Source: Microthrixaceae bacterium (GTDB lineage: Bacteria; Actinomycetota; Acidimicrobiia; Acidimicrobiales; Iamiaceae). Taken from it: a DNA stretch of 64,000 nt. Under the pieces are notes generated by a model, which was given only the letters and a program-made list of their open reading frames with translations, was not told where the DNA came from and did not search any database. The stretch lies in NCBI GenBank assembly GCA_016702505.1, contig JADJDU010000009.1, forward strand, positions 184,098 to 248,097, written 5' to 3'. The position numbers were made by a program, and so were the translations under genes. This document shows, piece after piece, positions 35,343-42,947 of the stretch; position 1 is the first letter of the stretch, and every line of letters starts with the position of its first letter.

Positions 35343-36558
35343 ATGGCATCACCCGACGAAGTGACCGTGTGGATCGGTCTAGATGTCGGCAAGGAGGAGC
35401 ACTTCGCCGATGTTCTCGATGACGACGGCGAGTCGCTGTTCGCCCGGTCGATCCGCAACGACGAGACCTCCCTCGACGCTCTGATCGACGACGCCAGCGA
35501 GCACGGGACCGCTGGCGTTGGTGATCGACCAGCCCGGCTCGATCGCCCAGCTCGCCATCGCTGTCGCCGCCTGCCGCCAAGTCCCAGTCGCCTATGTGCC
35601 CGGGCTGGTGATGCGCCGAGCCGCGGACCTCTATCCGGGAGAGGCCAAGACCGACCGCCGAGACGCGTTCGTGATCGCCGACACCGCTCGCACTCGACGC
35701 ACGAAGGTGCACTGGCTCGACACAGGCAGCGACGAGCTCCTCGAGCAGCTTCGGGTGCTCAACGGGTTCGACATCGACCTGGCCGCTGATGTCACCCGGC
35801 TCACGAACCGGCTCCGTGACCTGCTCGTCTCGGTCTCACCAGCGCTCGAACGCGCCATCGGATCCCGGCTTCACCAGCCCGGAGTCCGGGCACTGATCGC
35901 CAAGTTCCCGACCCCCACAGCCCTGCGTGGTGCTGGCCGGGCCAGGATCAACAAGACGATCAAGGGTCGGTCACCCCGCCTCGCCGACAAAGTCACCACC
36001 ACCATCATCGAAGCGCTCGACGCTCAGACCATCGTCCTCCCAGCCGAAGACGCCCTTGGCCGGGTCATCGCAGAAGTCGCTACCGAACTCGACCGGCTCC
36101 ACGCCCGGCGCGACGCCCTCGCCGGTGAGATCGAGGAGGTCTTCGGGGCCCACCCTTTCGGCAAACTGCTCCAGACGCTGCCCGGGATAGGGCCCCGGAC
36201 CGGAGCACGGATCCTTGCTGAAATCGGCGACGGCAGCCGCTTCGCGGACGCCTCGAAACTCGCCAGCTACGCCGGCCTCGTCCCGGTCACTCGCCAGTCC
36301 GGAACCTCGATCCGAGGCGAGTCCATGAGCCGACGCGGCAACCACCGGCTCAAGAACGCCATGTTCCTCGCCGCGTTCGCATCGCTGCGATCCCCCGAGT
36401 CCAAAGCCTTCTACGACCGCAAACGAGCCGAAGGCAAGAAACACAACGCAGCGCTCATCTGCCTCGCCCGCCGCCGGACCGGCGTCATCTTGGCCATGCT
36501 CCGCGACCAACAGCCCTACCGGCCACCCACCACCCCCGAACTCACCGAAGCCGCCTGA
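35343..36558 (+). pseudogene. IS110-family transposase (DEDD/Tnp_IS116), frameshifted
   Basis: Starts at ATG 35343 with VTVWIGLDVGKEEHFADVLDD, the first catalytic Asp of the RuvC-like DEDD domain. The frame breaks near 35511 after ASEHGT. From about 35512 the other frame continues LALVIDQPGSIAQLAIAVAA, AKTDRRDAFVIADTAR with the later acidic residues, and the C-terminal Tnp_IS116 domain (LLQTLPGIGPRTGARILAEIG, RQSGTSIRGESMSRRGNHRLKNAMF) whose Ser lies in the SG-S region. Restoring one base would give a ~404-residue intact enzyme. Confidence 0.88.
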
Positions 36559-36719
36559 ACCCCCTTGACAAGAACATGGGGACACCCCCCCATAGCGGGT
36601 GTCTCGGTGCAGGGCAGAACATGCGGGTATTGCGGGCACAGCGTTTGCGGTTCTTGGCCGGCCACCAGGTGGTGTGGGCGTTGGGTAACGGCCCCGTAGC
36701 TCGTCCCGCTCGGGTACGC

Positions 36720-36735
36720 GATATCGTTAGATATC
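36720..36735. promoter_or_regulatory. GATATC repeat, likely vapBC operator
   Basis: GATATCGTTAGATATC contains two GATATC palindromes four bases apart, immediately before the ribosome site (GGAGG at 36739) of vapB. VapB antitoxins usually bind such repeats to autoregulate. A related GATATC pair precedes another vapB at 54.7 kb. Confidence 0.5.
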
Positions 36736-36750
36736 ACCGGAGGCGAAGTC

Positions 36751-36972
36751 ATGACCGACCTGCTGATTCGAGATGTGCCTGACGACGTGGTCGCTGCGAT
36801 CGATGGGAAGGCACGCCGGCTCGGCATCTCGCGAAGCGAGTACCTCCGTCGGGCCCTCGTTCGTGAACAAGCGACCGCCGGAGAGCGGGTCACCGTCAGC
36901 GACCTCGCCCGGCTGTCCGAGCAATTCGCCGACCTCGCCGATGACAGCGTGATGCGCTCCGCATGGGAGTGA
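36751..36972 (+). CDS. vapB: VapB-type antitoxin (ribbon-helix-helix)
   Basis: A 73-residue protein from ATG 36751 with a good GGAGG site. The N-terminus TDLLIRDVPDDVVAAIDGKARRLGISRSEYLRRALVRE is an Arc/MetJ/CopG-type ribbon-helix-helix DNA-binding domain, followed by a toxin-binding tail. Its stop overlaps the toxin start (GTGA). Confidence 0.85.
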   Translation: MTDLLIRDVPDDVVAAIDGKARRLGISRSEYLRRALVREQATAGERVTVSDLARLSEQFADLADDSVMRSAWE

Positions 36973-37370
36973 CGACCTGGCTGATCGACAAGTCAGCGCT
37001 GGTGCGGCTCGGTACCTCCGATGATGCAGAGGCGTGGGCCACACGGATCGAACGTGGGCTGGTCCGCATCTCGACCCTCACCAGGCTCGAAGTCGGCTTC
37101 TCGGCGAGATCGGTCGCCGATCTTCGAGGCTCGATCCGCCGTCCGCCGCTATCGGAGATGCCGGTCGAGTATCTGACGCCAGCCATCGAAGATCGCGCGG
37201 TCGAGGTCCAGCTGGCGCTTGCGGAACGAGGGCTGCACCGGGCGCCGTCCATCCCCGATCTCCTGATCGCCGCCACGGCCGAGTTGGCGGGATTGACCGT
37301 GCTCCACGTCGACAAGGACTTCGAGCTGATCGCTGAGGTCACGGACCAACCACAACAACGGTTGTCCTGA
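36969..37370 (+). CDS. vapC: VapC-type PIN-domain ribonuclease toxin
   Basis: Start taken as GTG 36969 (133 residues; overlaps vapB stop), with ATG 36963 possible. PIN acidic residues are visible: D in WLIDKSALVRL, E in TRLEVGFSA, D in IPDLLIAATAEL and D in LHVDKDFELIAE. VapC toxins cleave tRNA or rRNA and are held by VapB. Confidence 0.9.
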   Translation: MTTWLIDKSALVRLGTSDDAEAWATRIERGLVRISTLTRLEVGFSARSVADLRGSIRRPPLSEMPVEYLTPAIEDRAVEVQLALAERGLHRAPSIPDLLIAATAELAGLTVLHVDKDFELIAEVTDQPQQRLS

Positions 37371-37411
37371 ACGCCACGCGAGCCCCGACGAGGGCACGCC
37401 GGTCAAGGGTC

Positions 37412-37487
37412 CACCGTCGTCGCAAATCCCCAACGCCTGTGCGGCCCCCAGAACCGAGCCCGAACCAAGGTCTGGACCCGGGCCTGA
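37412..37487 (+). pseudogene. 3' fragment of a DUF222/HNH gene
   Basis: Encodes VVANPQRLCGPQNRARTK up to TGA 37485, nearly identical to the C-terminal IVTNLQRLCGPHNRARTQ of the HNH gene ending at 34082. The rest of the gene is missing. It indicates recombination or duplication flanking the MntA/HepT-IS110-VapBC block. Confidence 0.6.
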
Positions 37488-37503
37488 ACCGGCAGAATCC
37501 CGC

Positions 37504-38031
37504 CTACTCGGCGTTCCCCAGGCCGGCCATGACGAATTGGACCAGGGCTTCTTCGAGCTCGTCTAGCTGGTCATCGATCTTCCGATGGGCCATCTTCCGT
37601 TTGACCACCGGAAGGCCGGCCGACACCTTGAGCGCCGTATCCACCGTCTTGGACGACTCCCTGAGCGGCTCAAGAGAAGAGGCCACCTCGACCGATCTGG
37701 CCCCGAGCAGGTCGATCTGTTCGGTGATGTGAGCGCTCCGCTCCTCCAGCCGCCTCTGACCGAACACGGCCTTGGAGTCTTTCGCCACCCCAAGCTCGTC
37801 CCGGTCCGCCTTCTCCGCCTTCTTTTCGTCGTACCAGCGTTTCGCGTCGATGAAGGCGCTCTGGGTCGCCTGCACAAGACGTTCCCTGTTCTCCGGCTTC
37901 GCGAACTCCTGCTTGAGCATGGCGATCGCCTTCTGTGCCATCGGGTTGGCCACCAGCGATGCCCCCGTCACCCCTTGTTTGGCGGTGGGCTTCTTCGTTG
38001 TTGTCTTCTTGGCCGGCACCTTCTTGTCCAC
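37504..38031 (-). CDS. Hypothetical protein, lysine-rich N-terminus
   Basis: A 175-residue protein from 38031 with a Lys/Thr-rich start (VPAKKTTTKKPTAKQG), a central charged helical region (RWYDEKKAEKADRDELG) and a C-terminal helical segment (RKIDDQLDELEEALVQFVMAGLG). No family is recognised. The lysine-rich tail may bind nucleic acid. It is divergent from the gene at 38185 across a 150-base gap, suggesting shared regulation. Confidence 0.5.
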   Translation of the reverse strand: MDKKVPAKKTTTKKPTAKQGVTGASLVANPMAQKAIAMLKQEFAKPENRERLVQATQSAFIDAKRWYDEKKAEKADRDELGVAKDSKAVFGQRRLEERSAHITEQIDLLGARSVEVASSLEPLRESSKTVDTALKVSAGLPVVKRKMAHRKIDDQLDELEEALVQFVMAGLGNAE

Positions 38032-38184
38032 CTCCGGATCCTGTCATATGGCCGTGGTGGGTAGGTCTGGTCGTCGTCGCTGGAGGGTGAGCAGACCGGG
38101 GCTGCAGCTCGCTCTACCCATGCCGTACTCATGGGTCGGCTCGCCTTTCAGCTCGCCTCCTAAGGTTCACGTTCAGGAGGGGTG

Positions 38185-39672
38185 ATGGACACCGAGCTTC
38201 TGATTCACGTTCAGACGGACCAGGCCGAGCTCATGATCGATGACCACGGCGTGCTCGCCTTCGGCGCGTCCGAAGCTGTCGAGCGTCTGCTGGCCAGCCT
38301 CGAGGTGCCTTCCTCGGAGTCGACGGGGTCACCGCTGAGGCCCGGCCTTGTATCCGGGTTGACAGCCGTGAACCTGCTCAAGAACGTCGGATCATCCCAA
38401 CTCGAGGGTCTTGCATCGCCCAAGGGCCAGTTCTTCCAGTTCTCACCCGAGACGCTGTCGATGCTCAAGTCCGGGTTGACCACCGATGCTGGCCACGGCT
38501 TCTTCAACAGTGGGATCCAGGGCGCAGACGGGAAGTTCCTCGGGAACATCAAGTGGAAAGCGGTGGACGGCCCTGTGGCGATGTCGCCCCAGATCGCCAT
38601 CGCCATGGCGGCGCTGGAACTCGCGATAAGGGACGTGCAGTCCGCGGTCGAGCGGGTGGAACAGAAGGTCGACGAGGTTCGCCGTCGGATCAATGCCCAG
38701 CAGTTCGGTGATGTGGTGGGGCGCCACACCTACCTGCAACGCCAGATCGAGCTGTTGGACCAGACCGGGCACGTCAACGACACCGACTGGTTCGCCATCG
38801 CCTCGCTCGGCCCAAACCTGTCGAGCGACCTCGCCAGGCTCAGGGCCTATGTCCAGCAGACGATCACCGACGGTCGGGCGGAGACCGGCACCGACGACCC
38901 GGCCAACGCCGTCGAACGCCTGGTCGGGTTGGAGGTGGAGCTGGACTTGCTGACGGTGGCCGAGCGGAGCCAGTTCTACTTCGAGTCGCTACGGCTCCAG
39001 CATCTGAGCCAGTCCTATCCGCATGCGCTTGCCCCTGCTCTCGTGAGCACACGGCGGGTCCTGGACAGCCAACACCAGGCGGACCGAGAACTGATCGGAC
39101 AGCTCAAAGACGCGGGCGAGTCGCTGACCCGCGTCGGTGCCCTCGAGATCCACCGGATCTTCAGCCGACGCCAACTCGAAGCCGGAGTCGACGCACTGAA
39201 CGAGATGGCGGAGAGATTCGCGCTCTCACGGTCCATCCCGATCGAGGCCATCCCCGCGGCTGAGCGTCCGACCCCGTCCGAAGCGGTGCAGGAGGCACGG
39301 AAAGTGGTGGTGGCGGCTGGGGCAACCAGCAAGAAGACGATCGTCGACGCCACCGCCGTCGCCAAGACGCTCCTGAACCGCAGCAACGAAGACGACCAGG
39401 ACCGCAGGGATGAGCCTGGGTTGCCGCCTGCCCTCGGTTCCGGCAACGAGGCCGGCACCAGCCTCGGCACCGGTAGCGAGGATCCGGCAACTCGCATCGG
39501 ACCAACGTCTGCCGAGGATGCCAAGGCGGAGTCCGAGACAAGGTCCGAGACAGAGTCCGAGATCGAGGTCGAGGCGGCCAGCGACCAAGTCCCATCTACC
39601 GGGAGTCGCCTCCGCCGAGGCATAGGCGCCGTCAATGAGAAGAGGGCAAAGCCGCCACGGCCTCCCTTTTGA
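38185..39672 (+). CDS. Hypothetical protein with coiled-coil core and acidic tail
   Basis: Start taken as ATG 38185 with GGAGGGG upstream; GTG 38182 is equally possible. About 495 residues, no recognised domain. The first 150 residues are mixed alpha/beta (VQTDQAELMIDDHGVLAFG, and a Gly-rich segment near 100-130). Residues about 150-185 (IRDVQSAVERVEQKVDEVRRRIN) are a coiled coil and the next 170 are helical. The tail (about 400-470) is low-complexity and acidic (ESETRSETESEIEVE). It is divergent from the gene at 37504-38031; together they may form a two-gene accessory module of unknown role. Confidence 0.5.
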   Translation: MDTELLIHVQTDQAELMIDDHGVLAFGASEAVERLLASLEVPSSESTGSPLRPGLVSGLTAVNLLKNVGSSQLEGLASPKGQFFQFSPETLSMLKSGLTTDAGHGFFNSGIQGADGKFLGNIKWKAVDGPVAMSPQIAIAMAALELAIRDVQSAVERVEQKVDEVRRRINAQQFGDVVGRHTYLQRQIELLDQTGHVNDTDWFAIASLGPNLSSDLARLRAYVQQTITDGRAETGTDDPANAVERLVGLEVELDLLTVAERSQFYFESLRLQHLSQSYPHALAPALVSTRRVLDSQHQADRELIGQLKDAGESLTRVGALEIHRIFSRRQLEAGVDALNEMAERFALSRSIPIEAIPAAERPTPSEAVQEARKVVVAAGATSKKTIVDATAVAKTLLNRSNEDDQDRRDEPGLPPALGSGNEAGTSLGTGSEDPATRIGPTSAEDAKAESETRSETESEIEVEAASDQVPSTGSRLRRGIGAVNEKRAKPPRPPF

Positions 39673-39762
39673 CCCCAGGCCGAACTCCTCGGTCCTTGGC
39701 TGATCCGAGCTGTCAGCCGAACTCGAACCTCTGGCGGTGTGCTTTCGGGTCAGCGTCGGTGC

Positions 39763-40290
39763 TCAGGTAGTGCCCTGGATCTGTTGCAGGGCGGAGAACA
39801 TCATCTCCCGCACTGCCTCCACTGCTTGTTGGGGACGGACCATCACCTTGAAGTCGGTGATGAGCCCGTCGTCGTTGCAGGTGATCAGGTCGACGCCGTT
39901 CACGTACTTGCCGGCCATCACCGTCTCGAACTCGAGCACCGCATCACGTTCGCCGTGGATGGCCCGCACGTAGCGGAACCGACCGTCCCACTCCCCGCCC
40001 GACGGGTGCTTGAAGGTCCGGGCCTCTGTGGCTACGCCATCTGTTGTGTCGTCGCCCGACGCTTCCTGCCCCGGCTTGGCGCTCCCGACGAAGGCCATCG
40101 ACGCTCCCGTCAGGTACATCCCCACCAGCTCCTTGCCGTGCTGGGGTTTGAACAACACCGGCGAGTGCAACACGGCGTCGTCGGCGATGACACGCTCCAA
40201 CGCCGAGCGGTCACCGGCGAGGAACTCGTGCCACACCGACAGCGCCCTGCCCAGCGGCGTGTCGGTCGAAGTGCGGATGTCGACGGTCAT
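39763..40290 (-). CDS. NTF2-like (SnoaL-type) protein
   Basis: A 175-residue protein from ATG 40290. It opens with a helix then ALERVIADDAVLHSPVLFKPQHGKELV. It ends in curved strands (RDAVLEFETVMAGKYVNGVDLITCNDDGLITDFKVMVRP), the pattern of nuclear transport factor 2/SnoaL cone-shaped folds. Members range from enzymes to ligand binders, so the reaction is unknown. It stands alone among pseudogene fragments. Confidence 0.7.
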   Translation of the reverse strand: MTVDIRTSTDTPLGRALSVWHEFLAGDRSALERVIADDAVLHSPVLFKPQHGKELVGMYLTGASMAFVGSAKPGQEASGDDTTDGVATEARTFKHPSGGEWDGRFRYVRAIHGERDAVLEFETVMAGKYVNGVDLITCNDDGLITDFKVMVRPQQAVEAVREMMFSALQQIQGTT

Positions 40291-40427
40291 GGCAGGCCTC
40301 CTGACGCGTGCGGGTAAGCCATGATCCTGACCCAGACCCGCCACTCGTGCTCGCAGAGTGAGACGGTGCTGGCCAGCAAGTCCGCCCCCAACCGTTTGCG
40401 GCTGGGTCGGACACCAGCGCCGCTACG

Positions 40428-40560
40428 AGCCCGCGCAAACGACGTGATGATCGCGGCCGCATACAGGGCAAACGACCTGCCGATCCACACCTGCAACCCC
40501 GACGACTTCTCAATAGTCGCTGGCCTGAACGTGGTGGCGGTACCTCACCCGACCACTGAA
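40428..40560 (+). pseudogene. C-terminal fragment of a vapC toxin gene
   Basis: Encodes RANDVMIAAAYRANDLPIHT then CNPDDFSIVAGLNVVAVPHP, which matches the C-terminal PIN half of the vapC ending at 58067 almost residue for residue and very closely in DNA. The N-terminal half is missing and the frame runs on past the normal stop. Confidence 0.75.
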
Positions 40561-40636
40561 GACCTGTCGCACAACGACGGACGGATAGCGGTCATCGCCT
40601 CGCCATGAAGAGTGCTGCGCGGCGACCGACGGTGCC

Positions 40637-40862
40637 ATATGAGGTTTCGTGCTGGTCTTCGAGCTGATCGATCACCTGACCGGAGGGTCCCTTTGGAGCT
40701 CTCGGCCGTGAATGGCTTCATGGAGGCGGCAAAGCTCCAACAGGGTGAAGCGGTCACCCATGAGCCCGTCAGGGTCGGGGTGGCAGTGGTAGCGAGGTCG
40801 CAGCTCGGCTACCGCCAGGGCCACGATCTCGTCGTGCTCGAAGGGCAGGCGTTACGGGTGTA
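40637..40862 (-). pseudogene. C-terminal fragment of an NrtR-like Nudix gene
   Basis: The DNA is a degraded copy of 52.75-52.97 kb, the 3' (winged-helix) part of the Nudix gene at 52702-53598. Shared blocks include TGATCGATCACCTG, CTTCATGGAGGCGGC-like and CACGATCTCGTCGTG. Frames are broken and the 5' half is absent. Confidence 0.7.
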
Positions 40863-41017
40863 CCTCGGACTTCCACGCCTGCAGGCGCTCCCGTTGTAGT
40901 CGCTTGGGGCACCGACGCGCCTTCCGGAGCACGAGCGAGAGCTTCGAGCGCCGTGTCACAACACCCTCGTACCTGTCCCATGACACCGCGACGGGTGGTG
41001 GTATTGGAGGGAGCGAC

Positions 41018-41925
41018 ATGGTTGACGAAGGAAGCGAAACGTTCGGTACAGGTGGGTCCACTGACCCCAACCCACCGGGGTTCCCGGCGGGTCCACCCAT
41101 GGCTCCGCCTGCCCCACCAACCCCGGTGCCGGGAGCACCGGCCGCTCCCACGACGCCACCGTTGGCGCCGCCCCCTGCTTCGGTCCTTGGCTCATCTGGT
41201 GCCACCGGTTCCGGGTCTGTGACCGGAAATCCCGGGACGAAGATGAGTGGGTTGAGGCACCCGGTGCCGTTGTGGACCCTGCTGGTCACCGCCGTACTCG
41301 CATTGGGTTTGGGCCTCGCGGCCGGGGGTGGCGGGACGACCCGGAGGAAGCGGCCTCTGTGACGGCAAGCTCGAACGAACAGCGATCTGACGGCAACAAC
41401 GACAGCGCCAGTTCCACAACCGCGCCCAGGTCCACCACAACAAGAGTGACGACGACCACCACGACACGCCCTGCCACGACAACCACTGCCGCGCCCGAAG
41501 CCGGCACCCGTGAGAACCCCTTCGCGCCGGGCACGCCGCTGGTGACGACGGACGGCGTGGAGGTGTCGGTCGCCTCGGTGAACCTGGACGCCACTGGCGC
41601 CGTCATGGCAGAGAACCAGTTCAACGATCCGCCACCCGACGGCGAGCGCTACATCCTCGTCAGCCTGAACGTGATGAACGGAAGCGATGAACCCATCAAC
41701 CCGTGGATCAAGGTTGATGTAAGCGCAATCGGTTCCGCCAACCGGGTTCACGATGATTGCTATGCAGTCGAACCCGATGCCCTTTCCGATGCACCGGAGC
41801 TGTATCCGGGTGGAAGCGCCAGCGGCAACGTGTGCCTAGTCGTACCGAGCAACGAGGTCGACGACGGATCGCTGCTGATCATGGTGGCACCGATGTTCGG
41901 CGACCCCGTCTTCGTTCGTCCGTAG
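41018..41925 (+). CDS. Pro-rich single-pass protein with DUF4352-like extracellular domain, frameshifted
   Basis: ATG 41018 is preceded by GGAGGGAGCGAC. The N-terminal 80 residues are Pro/Ala/Gly-rich, followed by one helix (PLWTLLVTAVLALGLGLAAGGGG). The frame then shifts at GGG 41333-41335 (one more G needed) into a Thr-rich linker (TTTRVTTTTTTRPATTTT). A beta-sandwich follows: TDGVEVSVASVNLDATG, ERYILVSLNVMNGSDEPINPW, LYPGGSASGNVCLVVP, the strand order of DUF4352/immunoprotective-type domains. It would be membrane-anchored with the domain outside. Intact length about 302 residues. Role unknown. Confidence 0.7.
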
Positions 41926-42015
41926 CTATTCGAGGAGTTCGGTGTGGTGCCCTCGAGGAAGGCGCGTCGCGGCATCGCAACTAGCCCAATGGGGATCAAT
42001 CATTACGCAAATGAG

Positions 42016-42026
42016 CTACAATGTAG
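42016..42026. promoter_or_regulatory. Palindrome upstream of a phd/vapB-type antitoxin
   Basis: CTACAATGTAG is a perfect inverted repeat ending 3 bases before the antitoxin ATG at 42030. Phd-type antitoxins bind such palindromes to repress their own operon. Confidence 0.4.
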
Positions 42027-42029
42027 AAC

Positions 42030-42305
42030 ATGGGTGAAGTTGGGGTCCGGGCTCTCAAGCAGAACGCTTCGGCTGTTGTCGCTGAAGTTGCTGCCGGGGG
42101 CGAGGTGACCATCACCGACCGGGGGCGCCCGGTAGCCCAACTCGTTCCCATCTCTGCAACCCGGCTCGAAGCGCTGGTGGCCTCGGGTCGGGCCCGTCCG
42201 GCGAGGCGACCACTGGCCGAGCTTCCCCCGCCAGCCCGCCGCCGATCCGGTCAGCCGACGTTGTCGGAGGCCTTGGCCGAGATGCGCGACGCCGAGCGCT
42301 ACTAG
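42030..42305 (+). CDS. Phd/YefM-type antitoxin
   Basis: A 91-residue antitoxin with the Phd core: GVRALKQNASAVVAEVAAGGEVTITDRGRPVAQLVPI, then a disordered Arg/Pro-rich toxin-binding tail. It is followed 11 bases later by a PIN-domain toxin. Confidence 0.9.
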   Translation: MGEVGVRALKQNASAVVAEVAAGGEVTITDRGRPVAQLVPISATRLEALVASGRARPARRPLAELPPPARRRSGQPTLSEALAEMRDAERY

Positions 42306-42316
42306 GCGCCTCCGCC

Positions 42317-42709
42317 GTGGCGCACTACCTCGACACTTCCGCCGCAGTGAAACTGGTAGTGGAAGAAGCTGGCTCCAAGGCGCTGCGGAACTGGATTGCG
42401 ACCGCGACGTCACCCATCGTGTCGAGCGACCTGCTGCGCACCGAACTACTCAGAGCCACTCGTAGGGGCGCACCCGACCAGGTGCAACAGGCCCGTGCGG
42501 TACTCGACTCGGTGGCATTGATCTCGATCTCCACCGCCGTGTTCGAGTACGCCGGCACCATCGAACCCGACCTGCTGCGCAGCCTCGACACTCTCCACCT
42601 CGCTGCGGCCATCGACCTCGGCGACGACCTGGAGGGCATCGTCACCTACGACGGCAGGCTGGCCGCCGCGGCCGCGTCCCTCGGCATCGCAGTCATCGCT
42701 CCAACCTGA
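42317..42709 (+). CDS. vapC: VapC-type PIN-domain ribonuclease toxin
   Basis: A 130-residue PIN protein starting at GTG 42317. Acidic residues are at YLDTSAAVKL, LLRTELLRAT, LDTLHLAAAI and VTYDGRLAAAA. It pairs with the Phd-type antitoxin immediately upstream. Confidence 0.92.
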   Translation: MAHYLDTSAAVKLVVEEAGSKALRNWIATATSPIVSSDLLRTELLRATRRGAPDQVQQARAVLDSVALISISTAVFEYAGTIEPDLLRSLDTLHLAAAIDLGDDLEGIVTYDGRLAAAAASLGIAVIAPT

Positions 42710-42947
42710 ACATCTCGACCGAGGTGATCCCAGGTGAGCCGCGTCGAGCGCACGGTTCGTAGACCCTGGCACATGAGCCCAATACCTGGACCGCTTCGCT
42801 GGCCCGCCTCGCTGACCCTGTCGTCTAAGGAAGCACGGTCTACCGAGAGGACCCTTCAAGACGCTGGGTCCTATGCCGATCAAACAAGTCACGCCTTCGT
42901 CGTACCAATCAGACGTAGCCGTCGACGAGCATGGCGTTTGGGGGAGG

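Larger units (their letters stand above)
35103..36581 (+). mobile_element. IS110-family insertion sequence with broken transposase
   Basis: The element spans a ~240-base leader, the transposase and a short right end. Similar subterminal sequences flank it: ACCCCCTT...TGTGGGG at 35103-35125 and ACCCCCTT...CATGGGG at 36559-36581. Short, imperfect ends and a long non-coding leader are typical of IS110/IS1111 elements. Confidence 0.65.

Noticed and set aside
40612..40899. Plus-strand frame of 95 codons
   Set aside because: It is antisense to the recognised Nudix pseudogene fragment.
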